From Novosphingobium indicum (GTDB taxonomy: Bacteria > Pseudomonadota > Alphaproteobacteria > Sphingomonadales > Sphingomonadaceae), in assembly GCF_014645195.1 (NCBI RefSeq), contig NZ_BMLK01000004.1, forward strand, positions 217,982 to 281,981: 64,000 nucleotides of DNA, written 5' to 3'. The first letter of the stretch is position 1. Each line of letters starts with the position of its first letter. A model generated the notes under the pieces. The model made no database searches and was not told the origin of the DNA. It was given only the letters and a program-made list of their open reading frames with translations. Shown one piece after another: positions 1 to 11,700 of the stretch. Both the position numbers and the translations under genes were made by a program.

Positions 1-172
1 CGACCTCGAGTATCTCGGCGAGGCCGCCCTGCTTGATGCCCTCGTGCCGCAACAGCACGCTGAGCACCTGCCATTGCGGGCGCGTGACGCCAATCTCTCT
101 TGCGCGTTCGTCGAAGGCGCGCCGCATAAGCCGCGCGACTTGAGCGAGCACCGTACCCACCCTGCGTTCCAT
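1..172 (-). CDS. MarR-family transcriptional regulator, N-terminal part only
   Basis: The minus strand reads an open frame from an ATG at 172 to the window edge. It begins MERRVGTVLAQVARLMRRAF and continues through a segment rich in Arg/Gln/Trp (VTRPQWQVLSVLLRHEG) that matches the start of the winged-helix domain of MarR regulators. The C-terminal half lies outside the window. It would bind DNA as a dimer and respond to a small ligand, often an aromatic or acyl compound. A short inverted repeat just upstream (184-201) is a plausible own operator. It lies downstream of, and in the same direction as, the catabolic cluster at 254-4313, which it may control. The family assignment rests on about 57 residues only. 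Confidence 0.75.
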   Translation of the reverse strand, partial: MERRVGTVLAQVARLMRRAFDERAREIGVTRPQWQVLSVLLRHEGIKQGGLAEILEV

Positions 173-183
173 CGCCACAGGAT

Positions 184-201
184 TAGTAGGCTTGCTTACT
201 A
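184..201. promoter_or_regulatory. inverted repeat upstream of the MarR gene
   Basis: TAGTA (184-188) and TACTA (197-201) form a short palindrome 12 bp upstream of the MarR start codon. MarR proteins often bind such sites to repress their own genes. The arms are only 5 bp, so this is a candidate. Confidence 0.35.
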
Positions 202-253
202 TTGACCAGCAAATTTCGCGCTATTGCAGGCGATAGCGCGAAACGGACAGGCC

Positions 254-676
254 TCAGGCGGGCTTGCCGTCCATCTCGACGATCAGGCGCGTGAGGGTCT
301 GATGCGCGATCTTCCAGCCATCGGCGGTGCGCACGCAGGTCTCGTGGTAGTGGCCATAGCCGGTCAGCGCGAAGCTGTCTTTCACCACCCGGTCCTGCAT
401 CGCCCAGACCACGTCGGCGCGGTCGCCATCCACCGTAATCTGCGGCGAGTGGATCTGGTGCGCCGTCTTGGCATCGGCCAGCGACTGCGAGACCATGTCG
501 ACGAAGCCGTCACGCCCTTCTTCCAGCGTCCCGCCGCTCGGACGCGTATCGACCACGCAGTCTTCGGTGAAGAGCTGGCGCCAAGCTTCCCAGTCCTTGG
601 TATCGAGCAGCCGGCAATAGGCGGCCTTGAGGTTGCAGATCGCCAGCCAGTCGGCGAAGTCCGGAGTTTGGGTCAT
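254..676 (-). CDS. SnoaL-like / NTF2-fold protein
   Basis: A 140-residue protein of the SnoaL_4 type (cone-shaped alpha+beta barrel of the NTF2 superfamily). Visible family marks are ADWLAICNLKAAYCRLLDTKDW near the N-terminus, the LFTEDCVVDTR strand, and a C-terminal YHETCVRTADGWKIAHQTL segment. Members include polyketide cyclases, dehydratases and ring-hydroxylating dioxygenase beta-like proteins, so the exact reaction is open. The start at 676 is preferred over an ATG at 688 because GGGAGAG precedes it at good spacing. It follows the acyl-CoA ligase gene by about 23 bp and is probably co-transcribed, which suggests a role in the same catabolic route. Confidence 0.8.
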   Translation of the reverse strand: MTQTPDFADWLAICNLKAAYCRLLDTKDWEAWRQLFTEDCVVDTRPSGGTLEEGRDGFVDMVSQSLADAKTAHQIHSPQITVDGDRADVVWAMQDRVVKDSFALTGYGHYHETCVRTADGWKIAHQTLTRLIVEMDGKPA

Positions 677-699
677 GATCTCTCCCATGGCCCCGCCGT

Positions 700-2415
700 T
701 CAGCCGGCGGCGGCATCCATTTCCTTGAGCCTTTCGGCCGCCAGCTTGCGCAAGTCGGCGGTCTTGATCTTGGAACTGCCCGTCGTCTCCAGATCGTCTT
801 CCGCAACGAAGAGTACGCGGCGCGGCAGCTTGTAGCTGGCGAGCTTTTCCTTGGCGTACGTGCGGATCGTCGCTTCATCGAGCTCCGCACCCTCGTGCGG
901 CACGATGCAGGACACGACCAGTTCGCCCAGCAGTTCGTCGGGCACGCCGACGGTCTGCGAGATCTTCACGCCGGGGCATTCGCGGATCACCGCGTCGATC
1001 TCCAGCGGGGAGACATTGGCGCCGCCGGTCTTGATGATGTCGTTGAGGCGGCCTTCCCAGAACAGACGGCCATCTTCGTCGATGTACCCACCGTCGCTGG
1101 TGCGCAGGAAGCCTTCGTCGTCGACCGATTCCGAAAGCGGAATGCCGATGTAGCCCATCATCAAGGTCGGGCCCTTCACGGCAATCTCGCCGCGTTCGCC
1201 GATCGGCACGGTCGCTCCGGTCAGCGGCTCGACGATCTTGATGATCGAGCCCGCCGTGGGCACACCGTTACTGTCGCGATGCTCTTCCTGCGGCGTATTC
1301 GCGGGATAGGTGGTGATGAGCGTGAACGTCTCGGTGTTGCCATAGGCCCACTCTGGCTGACGCCACGTGGAACTCACCGTCTTGTGGCGCGCCAGCGGCG
1401 TGTACATGTCGACGTACTTAAGGCTGGAGAGGTCCACATTCTCATAGTTCGACGCCGCTTCGAGCTGAGCCCACTGGTGCGGCCAGGCCACCGGCATCGT
1501 CGCCTTCTCGCGGTCCATGAGCGTGAGCGCCTCTTCGGCATCGAACCAGCGCTGCAGGATGAGCGCACCACCGGCGGCGAGCGTGGCGCCCATGCCCTGA
1601 CAGAAGTTGCCCGACCAGAAGAAGCCGTTGGCCGACCATGTCCGCGGCGGTTCCTCGAAGCGGTACCACTGCGGCCAGCGCCAGGCCTGCAGGCAGGCAC
1701 CGCGATTGGCCGAGAGGATGCCCTTGACCTTGCCGGTCGAACCCGAGCTGAACAGCAGGATGCCCGGATCGGCCGGCGCGACCTGCGCGGCGCGGGCATC
1801 GACGATCGCCGGGTCCACCGCTTCCCCGCGATCGAGGAATGCCGCGGTGCCTTCGATAGCCCCCTTGCCTTCGTCGCTGTCGATAAAGGCGACATGGGTC
1901 AGGAACGGATAACGGGTCGAAGCGAAGGCGCCGGGGGCGCTGCTCGCAAGCGCGGGCTCAAGCTCGGTCAGGATGGTGCCGAAGTCCTTCTTGAGCACCT
2001 TGTGCTCGGCCAGCAGGACGGAAACGCCCGCAGCGGTCAGGACCTCGTCCAGTTCGGTCGGGGTGAAAAACGTGCTGATCGGCGTCGGCACGGCGCCGGC
2101 CAGTGCGGCACCGAAAACGTTTGAAAGGAATTCGGGACGGTTGGTGGCGATCACACCGACGCGCGTGCCCTTGCCGACACCGCAGGCGACCAGCGCACGG
2201 GCCACGGCCATGCACTTGTCCCACAGCTCGGAATAGGTCCAGCGGATCTCCTGGCCGTCGAGATGCAGCACGAGCGCCTCGTTCGGGCCGTGCGCGTCGC
2301 AAACCTCGCGGATCAGGCCGGCCAGCGTGAGGGCCCCAATGCCCGGTTCCTCGGCAAGCGGAATACCGCGCACCACGGACATGCCGTCCACCACTTCGAC
2401 CTTCGCTGTCATCAA
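700..2415 (-). CDS. acyl-CoA ligase / AMP-dependent synthetase
   Basis: A 571-residue ANL-superfamily enzyme that adenylates a carboxylic acid with ATP and transfers it to CoA. The phosphate-binding loop SSGSTGKVKG lies at residues 223-232. The adenine-binding motif YGNTET follows near the middle, then TSDGGYIDEDGRLFWEGR and DIIKTGGANVSPLEI, which carry the ribose-binding Asp, the hinge Arg and the A8 loop. The C-terminal TGSSKIKTADLR carries the expected catalytic lysine. All key residues seem intact, so it should be active. Substrate is unknown; feruloyl-CoA-synthetase-like and medium-chain or cyclic acids are possible. It sits in a minus-strand cluster with a SnoaL-like protein and an AcuI-like reductase, fitting degradation of an aromatic or alicyclic acid. 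Confidence 0.9.
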   Translation of the reverse strand: MMTAKVEVVDGMSVVRGIPLAEEPGIGALTLAGLIREVCDAHGPNEALVLHLDGQEIRWTYSELWDKCMAVARALVACGVGKGTRVGVIATNRPEFLSNVFGAALAGAVPTPISTFFTPTELDEVLTAAGVSVLLAEHKVLKKDFGTILTELEPALASSAPGAFASTRYPFLTHVAFIDSDEGKGAIEGTAAFLDRGEAVDPAIVDARAAQVAPADPGILLFSSGSTGKVKGILSANRGACLQAWRWPQWYRFEEPPRTWSANGFFWSGNFCQGMGATLAAGGALILQRWFDAEEALTLMDREKATMPVAWPHQWAQLEAASNYENVDLSSLKYVDMYTPLARHKTVSSTWRQPEWAYGNTETFTLITTYPANTPQEEHRDSNGVPTAGSIIKIVEPLTGATVPIGERGEIAVKGPTLMMGYIGIPLSESVDDEGFLRTSDGGYIDEDGRLFWEGRLNDIIKTGGANVSPLEIDAVIRECPGVKISQTVGVPDELLGELVVSCIVPHEGAELDEATIRTYAKEKLASYKLPRRVLFVAEDDLETTGSSKIKTADLRKLAAERLKEMDAAAG

Positions 2416-2497
2416 TCCTGTCCCGTTCCCGTTTGTCGTAAGCGGAAACGCCCGGCACCGCAGATCGCGGCTGCCGGGCGCTTTTCGGTTTGCCCGA

Positions 2498-3481
2498 TCA
2501 GGCGTTCACGTCGACGATGTAGCGGCCCTTGACCTCACCCGACATGAACTTCTTGGCCGCATCGATGGCATCGCCGAGACCGATGGTCTGGCCGATGGTG
2601 TCGAGCACCGCCGGATCGAGATCCTTGGCGAGACGGTCCCAGGCCTTCAGGCGCTTGGCCTTCGGCGCCATCACCGAGTCGATGCCGAGCAGCGAAACGC
2701 CGCGCAGGATGAATGGCATGACGGTGGCAGGCAGGTCCATGCCCTGGGCCAGGCCGCAAGCCGCGACGGCGCCGCCGTATTTGGTCTGGGCGCAGGCATT
2801 GGCAAGGGTGAAGCTGCCGGCCGTGTCGACGACGCCAGCCCAGCGCTCCTTCTGGAGCGGCTTGCCCTTCTCGGACATTTCGGAGCGCTCAATAATGGTC
2901 TCGGCGCCCAGCGACTTGAGGTAGTCGGCTTCCGAAGCCTTGCCGGTCAGCGCGGCAACCGAGAAGCCCAGCTTCTTGAGCAGCGCAATGGCAACCGAAC
3001 CGACGCCGCCGGTGGCACCGGTGACGAGCACTTCACCCTGATCCGGGGTAACACCGGCATCAATCAGGGCATCGACGCAGAGTGCGGCGGTATAGCCAGC
3101 AGTGCCGATGGCCATGGCCTGCGCCGGGGTGAACGCGCTCGGCAGCGGCACCAGCCACTCGCCCTTGAGCTTCGCCTTCTGCGCCAGACCGCCCCAGTGG
3201 ACTTCGCCCACACCCCAGCCGTTGAGGACGACGGTGTCGCCGGCCTTCCACTCGGAATTGCCGCTCTCGGTGACGGTACCGACAAGGTCGATACCCGGAA
3301 CCATCGGGAACTTGCGCACGACCGGCGAGCTGCCGGTGATGGCAAGGCCGTCCTTGAAGTTGAGAGTCGAGAACGCGACGTCGATGGTCACGTCACCTTC
3401 GGGCAGTGCGCTTTCGTCGAGCTGCTGCAGGGTAACGGTCTGCCCGTCGTCGGTCTTGTCGATCACGATAGCGGAAAACAT
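2498..3481 (-). CDS. acuI: zinc-free MDR oxidoreductase, AcuI/YhdH family (acrylyl-CoA reductase-like)
   Basis: A 327-residue medium-chain dehydrogenase/reductase, close to the 324-330 residues usual for YhdH/AcuI. The motifs FSTLNFKDGLAITG and FPMVPGIDLVGTV in the N-terminal GroES-like domain are typical of this family, and VTGATGGVGSVAI (about residues 152-164) is the NADPH-binding Rossmann loop. No catalytic zinc cysteines are present, as expected. AcuI reduces acrylyl-CoA to propionyl-CoA with NADPH; relatives act on other enoyl-CoA or quinone substrates. The start at 3481 (MFSAIVIDK) is chosen because GGAAGGGAG precedes it and family homology begins there; an in-frame ATG at 3523 adds an unlikely 14 residues. 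The subfamily call is good, the physiological substrate is inferred. Confidence 0.85.
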   Translation of the reverse strand: MFSAIVIDKTDDGQTVTLQQLDESALPEGDVTIDVAFSTLNFKDGLAITGSSPVVRKFPMVPGIDLVGTVTESGNSEWKAGDTVVLNGWGVGEVHWGGLAQKAKLKGEWLVPLPSAFTPAQAMAIGTAGYTAALCVDALIDAGVTPDQGEVLVTGATGGVGSVAIALLKKLGFSVAALTGKASEADYLKSLGAETIIERSEMSEKGKPLQKERWAGVVDTAGSFTLANACAQTKYGGAVAACGLAQGMDLPATVMPFILRGVSLLGIDSVMAPKAKRLKAWDRLAKDLDPAVLDTIGQTIGLGDAIDAAKKFMSGEVKGRYIVDVNA

Positions 3482-3641
3482 GGAGAACTCCCTTCCTCTC
3501 GGCGCGGCGCGCCTTTCGATCATGCGTGCGACGGACCGCCCGTTGCAGTGGCCCGACCTTGATACTTCACCCCTTGCTGAAAAGGGAACTGTCGCTTCGC
3601 GTCAATGGCGATGCAGCCGGGCATCGCCGAGGCGAAGTGTA

Positions 3642-4313
3642 CTAGCGGGCATTCGCTTCGGCGGCTTCCTTGCGCAGGCGCTCTGCAACGCCCGGGAAGG
3701 CCTCCGCCTTCATCGTGCCATACATCGACAGGCGCAGAATTTCGTGACTGAAGCGGCGCGCCAGCTCCGTGCGCTGCGCGTCCTCGGCCGCATGGGCACG
3801 CGCCAAAATAGGCCAGAAGAATACCCCGGCGAGATTGACGACCGAGAGCACTTCGGAATCGATACCCGGCTCGGCCAGATCGGTTCCGGCAAAGCGCCGC
3901 AGCGAGCCGCAGTACTCGCGCCAGAACGGATCCTGGCTGGGATCGGGAGAGGCGAGCACCTGCTGCAGCCAGACCCGGCAGATGTCCGGGTTCTCCATGG
4001 CGAAATCGCAAAGCCGGTCAGTCAGCGCGGCGACGTCGACCCGCTCCACCTGACGCTCGCCCAGCGTCGAAGGATCGCCGAAGACCGCGCGGAACAGCTT
4101 GTCCGAAACCCACTGAATGGTAGCCTCGATCAGCTTCTCGCGCGTTTCGAAATGCTGGTAGGCCGTGCCGCGATTGACCGCCGCGAGATGGGCCACGGCC
4201 GAGAGACTGACCCCTTCGACCCCGTCCTTTGCCAGCAGGTTACTGGCCGCTTCGAGAATCGTCTCGCGCGTTGCCGCAGGGTCCCTCACCCGGCGTTTGG
4301 TCTTCGCTTCCAT
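3642..4313 (-). CDS. TetR-family transcriptional regulator
   Basis: A 223-residue protein with an N-terminal TetR helix-turn-helix (TRETILEAASNLLAKDGVEG, then SLSAVAHLAAVNRGTAYQHF, about residues 15-60) followed by an all-helical ligand domain. It is probably a repressor of the adjacent acuI-ligase-SnoaL genes, which lie downstream on the same strand. A 21-bp site 45 bp upstream of its start (4358-4378) recurs almost unchanged 40 bp upstream of the hydratase gene at 49739-50917, so it may control a scattered regulon. Its ligand cannot be told from sequence; acyl-CoA thioesters are a reasonable guess given the neighbours. Confidence 0.9.
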   Translation of the reverse strand: MEAKTKRRVRDPAATRETILEAASNLLAKDGVEGVSLSAVAHLAAVNRGTAYQHFETREKLIEATIQWVSDKLFRAVFGDPSTLGERQVERVDVAALTDRLCDFAMENPDICRVWLQQVLASPDPSQDPFWREYCGSLRRFAGTDLAEPGIDSEVLSVVNLAGVFFWPILARAHAAEDAQRTELARRFSHEILRLSMYGTMKAEAFPGVAERLRKEAAEANAR

Positions 4314-4357
4314 GGTCTTGCCCCGGTTTACCGAGCCGGGAGCATAACCACGAAATG

Positions 4358-4378
4358 ACTAATCGACAATGTTGACTA
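4358..4378 (-). promoter_or_regulatory. candidate TetR operator (site A)
   Basis: The 21-bp sequence ACTAATCGACA-A-TG-T-TG-A-CTA lies 45 bp upstream of the TetR start codon. It matches the site at 50957-50977 at 18 of 21 positions, in the same orientation and at nearly the same distance from a minus-strand start codon. It may be an operator or a shared promoter element. Confidence 0.55.
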
Positions 4379-4407
4379 CAACCCGCCCCATCGCGGGAGC
4401 GGGTTGT
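4378..4407 (-). terminator. hairpin at the 3' end of eno
   Basis: ACAACCCGC (4378-4386) pairs with GCGGGTTGT (4399-4407), 16 bp past the eno stop codon. The stem is strong and G+C-rich but the T-run after it on the minus strand is poor, so termination efficiency is uncertain. Confidence 0.5.
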
Positions 4408-4422
4408 TGTCGAATGAAAGGC

Positions 4423-6822
<2,400 letters not shown>

Positions 6823-6826
<4 letters not shown>

Positions 6827-7140
6827 ACAAGCTGGCAGCACAGGTCATGGCCGACCGCGCCGCGCGCGATGCGGCCCGGTCCGTGTTCGACGAGCACTAT
6901 GGCGCACTCAAGGCCGACATCGAGGAACGCGGCCTGACCGGCCGCATCCTCGACGAGGCGAAGGAACAGGCCAAGGACATGTTCGACGAAGCCGTTGCCG
7001 TGGCCGAAGCGAACCCCGGCGTGATCGGGGGAACCATCGCCGCGCTGGCGCTTTGGTTATTGCGAAACCCGATTATCGCCTGGATCGAGAAAATGCTCGA
7101 GCCGGCCGTAGACAAAGTGAAGGAGCTGGGCAGTGACTGA
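6823..7140 (+). CDS. small membrane protein of the YqjD/YqjE operon
   Basis: A 105-residue protein starting at the ATG that overlaps the previous stop. Residues 1-55 are charged and helical (MADRAARDAARSVFDEHYGAL, then DEAKEQAKDMFDEAVAVAE); residues 60-80 (PGVIGGTIAALALWLLRNP) form a membrane segment, followed by an amphipathic tail ending KVKELGSD. I do not recognise a named family. It resembles a reduced version of the DUF883 protein two genes upstream. Its stop overlaps the GTG of the next gene, so the operon is tightly coupled. Confidence 0.75.
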
Positions 7141-7687
7141 TACTGATCCGACAACACCGACCGAAACGCCGCAGCACTCCAACAACGTCGTCACGCTGCC
7201 GGCAAAGCCCGCGAAACAGCGCCCTTCCGAGAAGGTCGTCTCATTCGTGAAGAAGCACCCCTACATAACGGTCGCCGGTGCCGTTACCGCTGGTGTGGCC
7301 GCCGCGGCCCTGCTGCCGCGCAAGACCAGCGGCAAGGTGATCGACAAGGCCATGGGTGTGGCCGAAGCCGCCGGCGCGGCCACCATGATGTTCGGCCGCA
7401 ATGCCGGCGAAAAGGCGCACGAACTCGGCAGCGATGCCCGTGAACAGGCCGGCATTCTCGGCAAGAAGGCAGAGCAGGCCGGCGAAGTTGCCGTGAAGCG
7501 CCTCGAAAAGTACGGGCTGGCCGCCCTTGCCGCAGCCAGCGCATTCGGGCGCGCCACTGCCACCCGCGCCAGCAAGCTGGGCGACGCCGCAGCCGAAAAA
7601 GCCGCCAAAATCGGCGAGGCAGCCTCGGAAAAGTCGCATGACCTTGCCGATGCCGCAGAGGATCTGAAGAAGCGGGTCAAAGGCTGA
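7133..7687 (+). CDS. Ala/Lys-rich membrane-associated protein, fourth gene of the stress operon
   Basis: A 184-residue protein that starts with GTG at 7133, overlapping the upstream stop. After a polar, Pro/Thr-rich head comes FVKKHPYITVAGAVTAGVAAAALLP (about residues 38-62), a likely membrane segment. The rest is a long helical region with a loose repeat of the type KA/G-x-x-AGE/AA-x-K (EKAHELGSDAREQAG, KKAEQAGEVAVKRLEKYG, DAAAEKAAKIGEAASEKSHD), similar to LEA- and apolipoprotein-like stress proteins. No specific function can be assigned. Position behind the same promoter suggests an envelope stress role. Confidence 0.75.
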   Translation: MTDTDPTTPTETPQHSNNVVTLPAKPAKQRPSEKVVSFVKKHPYITVAGAVTAGVAAAALLPRKTSGKVIDKAMGVAEAAGAATMMFGRNAGEKAHELGSDAREQAGILGKKAEQAGEVAVKRLEKYGLAALAAASAFGRATATRASKLGDAAAEKAAKIGEAASEKSHDLADAAEDLKKRVKG

Positions 7688-7730
7688 TCGCCCAGCTTAT
7701 TGCTAATGCTTTTCAACATTGCAGAAGGGC

Positions 7731-7760
7731 GAGATCGCAGAAGCGATCTCCTCTTGCTCT
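7731..7760 (+). terminator. hairpin after the stress operon
   Basis: GAGATCGC (7731-7738), loop AGAA, GCGATCTC (7743-7750), followed by CTCTTGCTCTT. A clean 8-bp stem 43 bp past the last stop codon; the T-rich tail is broken by C and G. Confidence 0.5.
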
Positions 7761-7781
7761 TGACCCTGCCTAAAATTATAG

Positions 7782-7815
7782 GGGCCGCTCCTCCTCCCAA
7801 TCAGGAAAGCGGCCC
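7782..7815 (+). promoter_or_regulatory. hairpin enclosing the RBS of the DUF4170 gene
   Basis: GGGCCGCT (7782-7789) and AGCGGCCC (7808-7815) form an 8-bp stem whose loop holds AGGAAA. The stem ends 6 bases before the start codon at 7822. It could limit translation or protect the mRNA 5' end. Inference from sequence only. Confidence 0.35.
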
Positions 7816-7821
7816 TCTCCC

Positions 7822-8043
7822 ATGCAAAAGCTTCATCTTGTAATGGGCGGCCGGGTCAAGGACCCGCGCAGCCTTGAATTCGTCGACCTCGAGAAGCTCG
7901 ATCTGGTCGGCGTGTTTCCCGACTTCGCGTCCGCCCAGGATGCCTGGAAGTCGGCAGCACAGCGCACGGTCGACGATGCGGAAATGAAGTACGTGATCGT
8001 CCACCTCCACCGCCTGCTCGAGCCCGAACTTCCGGAAGAGTAA
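7822..8043 (+). CDS. DUF4170 domain protein
   Basis: A 73-residue protein that matches DUF4170 along its length: LHLVMGGRVKDP at the start, the middle DLVGVFPDFASAQDAWKSAA, and a C-terminal YVIVHLHRLLEPE. The family is small, cytosolic and almost restricted to Alphaproteobacteria; no function is established. Recurrence beside greA in sphingomonads suggests only conserved position. A strong terminator follows at 8074, so it is a single-gene unit. Confidence 0.85.
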   Translation: MQKLHLVMGGRVKDPRSLEFVDLEKLDLVGVFPDFASAQDAWKSAAQRTVDDAEMKYVIVHLHRLLEPELPEE

Positions 8044-8073
8044 GCACGCGGCAGACCTGACCGCTGAACAACA

Positions 8074-8114
8074 GAAGAGGGCCGGAACAGCGCGTTCCGG
8101 CCCTCTTCTTTTTT
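8074..8114 (+). terminator. rho-independent terminator after the DUF4170 gene
   Basis: GAAGAGGGCCGGAAC (8074-8088) pairs with GTTCCGGCCCTCTTC (8094-8108) around a 5-base loop, followed by TTTTTT. A textbook intrinsic terminator. It also separates the convergent greA gene. Confidence 0.9.
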
Positions 8115-8147
8115 GCCTGACGACGCGGCCCGGCAGGCCGCGTGAAA

Positions 8148-8624
8148 TCAGATGAACTCGATCTTCCGAACGAGGTAGAACTTGTCGCCCGACGGCACGG
8201 TCACCTCGATCTCGTCGTCGACCTTGCGCCCGATCAGCGCCTTGCCGAGCGGCGAGTTGTAGCTGATGCGGCCTGCCTTGGCGTCGGCCTCGTAGGGACC
8301 GACGATCTGGTAGCGCACCGGCTTCTCGTCATCGTCGAGCAACGTGACAGTGGCGCCGAAAATCACCTTGTCGCCCGACAGCGACGTGGGATCGATGATC
8401 TGCGCGCGGCTGACCCGGTCCTCGAGATCCGCGATCGTCGCCTCGACCTGCCCCTGGCGTTCCTTGGCGGCGTGGTATTCCGCGTTTTCGGAAAGGTCGC
8501 CGTGCGCACGCGCTTCCTCGATGGCGTCGACGATACGCGGCCGTTCCTCACGCAGCGCCTTCAGCTCGGCCGTCAGCCTTTCGTAGCCTTCCGCGAGCAT
8601 CGGCAGCTTTTCGATACTGGCCAT
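8148..8624 (-). CDS. greA: transcription elongation factor GreA
   Basis: A 158-residue GreA, the normal length. It enters the secondary channel of RNA polymerase and stimulates cleavage of backtracked RNA. The N-terminal coiled coil holds [16 protein letters not shown] with the tip acidic residues (the DLSENAEY hallmark), and the C-terminal FKBP-like domain ends [18 protein letters not shown]. It lies 105 bp downstream of carB on the same strand, with a conserved order carA-carB-greA seen in many proteobacteria, and may be partly co-transcribed. Confidence 0.96.
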   Translation of the reverse strand: MASIEKLPMLAEGYERLTAELKALREERPRIVDAIEEARAHGDLSENAEYHAAKERQGQVEATIADLEDRVSRAQIIDPTSLSGDKVIFGATVTLLDDDEKPVRYQIVGPYEADAKAGRISYNSPLGKALIGRKVDDEIEVTVPSGDKFYLVRKIEFI

Positions 8625-8728
8625 TCTCTTATCTTCCTCCTGTTGCCCCCCTTGCTGAGACTACTCGGCTGCCCCGTCCCTCAGGGGGGCGAGCCGATCT
8701 GCAGCGATGTGGGGAGGCAAGATCGATT

Positions 8729-11700
8729 TCAGCTATAATAATCCTGCAACGAGCGCACTTCAAGTTGGCTGCCACGAATAACGTCGATAGCCTCGCTTGC
8801 CGCTACGCTCGTGGCGGCCGTGGTGAAGATCGAAACCTTCGCCGTGATCGCCGATGCGCGGATCGATTTGGAGTCCTGCAGGCTCTGCCAACCCTCGGTG
8901 GTGTTGAAGATCAGGTTCACTTCACCGTCCTCGATCTTGTCGACGATGTGCGGGCGCCCTTCAGCCACCTTGTTCACCAGTTCGACGGCGAGGCCGGCGT
9001 CGGCGAGATACTTCTGCGTGCCCGACGTAGCGATAATGCGGAAGCCGTTGTCGAGCAGCTTGCGCACGGCCGGCACGATCAGCGGCTTGTCGCTTTCCTT
9101 GACCGAAACGAAGGCGGTGCCTTCGGTCGGCAGGCGCATGCCGGCGCCAAGCTGGGCCTTGGCGAAGGCGCGCGGGTAATCGGTATCGATGCCCATGACT
9201 TCGCCGGTCGACTTCATCTCCGGGCTCAGCACCGGATCGACGCCGGGGAAGCGCGCGAAGGGGAACACGGCTTCCTTCACGGCCATGTAGTCCAGATCGC
9301 GCTTGAACGGCGGGAACTCGGTCAGCTTCTCGCCCGCCATGACGCGCGCCGCGATCTTGGCGACTGGCTGGCCGATGGCCTTGGCGACGAAGGGCACCGT
9401 ACGCGATGCGCGCGGGTTCACTTCGATCAGATAGACCTCGCCGTCCTTCACCGCGAACTGCACGTTCATCAGGCCGCGCACGCCCAGACCCATGGCCAGC
9501 GCCTCGGCCTGACGTTCCATCTCCTCGATGATTTCGGGCGGCAGGCTGTAAGCCGGAATGGTGCAGGCGCTGTCGCCCGAGTGGACGCCGGCTTCCTCGA
9601 TGTGCTGCATCACACCGGCCACGACGACCTGCTCGCCGTCGCACAGGGCATCGACGTCGCACTCGATGGCATCGCGCAGGTACTGATCGATCAGGACCGG
9701 GCTGTCGTTCGAGACATGAACGGCCGTGGCGATGTAGTTGTCGAGCTGCTGCTCGCTGTCGACGATCTCCATCGCGCGACCGCCGAGCACGTAGCTGGGA
9801 CGCGTCAGCACCGGATAGCCGATGCGGTTGGCAATCGCGACAGCCTCGTCGCGGCTGCGGGCCATGCCATTGGCCGGCTGTTTGAGGTTCAGCTTGTCGA
9901 CCAGCGCGGCAAAGCGCTCGCGATCTTCGGCAAGGTCGATTGCATCGGGCGTGGTGCCCAGGATCGGAATGTTCGCCTTTTCGAGCGCGGCGGCAAGCTT
10001 GAGCGGGGTCTGCCCGCCGAACTGCACGATCACGCCCACCAGTTCGCCGTTCTCCTGCTCGACGCGCAGGATTTCCAGCACGTCCTCGGCAGTCAGCGGC
10101 TCGAAGTAGAGACGGTCGGAGGTGTCGTAGTCGGTCGAGACGGTCTCGGGGTTGCAGTTGACCATGATCGTCTCGTAGCCGGCCTCGGACAGCGCGAAGC
10201 AGGCATGGACGCAGCAGTAGTCGAACTCGATGCCCTGCCCGATACGGTTCGGGCCGCCACCGAGGATGACGATTTTCCTGCGGTCGGACGGCATCGCCTC
10301 GTCCTCGGGCTCGCCGAAGAACGGCGCCTCGTAGGTCGAGTACATGTAGGGCGTGATCGCCTCGAACTCCGCGGCGCAGGAATCGATGCGCTTGAACACC
10401 GGATAGACGCCCAGCTTGTGGCGCAGCGCGCGCACTTCGTCCTCGCTGGTGGCGCCGGCCATGGCGCGCAGGGCATCGTGCAGCAGTCCCGAGCGCTTCG
10501 CCTGCGTCTCGGCGAGACCTCCGGCGACATGTACAGAGCGCACCGCAAGCGTGGCGAGGCGCTTGTCGGAGAAGCCCATCGCCTTCACCCGGCGCAGGCC
10601 CTGCGCGTCGATGGGCAGGCCGTCCTGCATGATCTTCGCTTCCTCGGCGATGATCTCTTCGATGTGGCGCAGGAACCACTTGTCGTAGAACGTGATCGCG
10701 TGGATCTCATCCACGGTGAAGCCCTCGCGCATGGCCTGGGCCACGTTGAGCAGACGCTCCGGAGTAGCCTTCGAAAGCGCTGCGGTAATCGTGTCGCGCC
10801 CTGCCCCTTCCAGCGACGGCACGGTGTTGAAGCCGTCGAGATCGGTTTCCAGACCGCGCAGCGCCTTCTGCAGCGATTCCTTGATGTTGCGGCCGATCGC
10901 CATGACCTCGCCCACGGACTTCATCGCCGTGCTCAGTTCCGCCTTCGCGCCCTTGAACTTCTCGAAGGCAAAGCGCGGGATCTTGGTGACGACGTAGTCG
11001 ATGGTCGGTTCGAACGCGGCCGGGGTCGCGCCGGTAATCTCGTTGGTGATCTCGTCGAGCGTGTAGCCCACGGCCAGCTTGGCGGCGACGCGTGCGATCG
11101 GGAAGCCGGTCGCCTTCGAAGCCAGAGCCGAAGAGCGCGAGACGCGCGGGTTCATCTCGATGACGATCAGTCGACCGTTTTCCGGGTTCACGGCGAACTG
11201 CACGTTCGAGCCGCCGGTTTCCACGCCGATCTCACGCAGCACCTCGAGCGAGGCGGTGCGCATGATCTGGTATTCCTTGTCGGTCAGCGTCAGCGCCGGC
11301 GCGACGGTGATCGAATCGCCGGTGTGCACGCCCATCGGATCGACGTTCTCGATGGCGCAGATGATGATGCAGTTGTCGTGCTTGTCGCGCACGACTTCCA
11401 TCTCGTATTCCTTCCAGCCGAGCAGCGATTCCTCGATGAGGACTTCGTTCTTCGGGCTGGCATCGAGACCTTCGCGCACGATGCGCTCGAACTCGTTCTT
11501 GTTGTAGGCCACGCCGCCGCCAGTGCCGCCCAGCGTGAAGCTGGGGCGGATGATCGCCGGAAGACCGGTGCGTTCGAGCACGGCATGAGCCTCTTCCAGC
11601 GAGTGCGCGACGCCCGAGGCGGCGCTCTCGAGGCCGATCTTGTCCATCGCCTCACGGAAGCGCTGGCGGTTTTCAGCCTTGTCGATGGCATCGGCATTGG

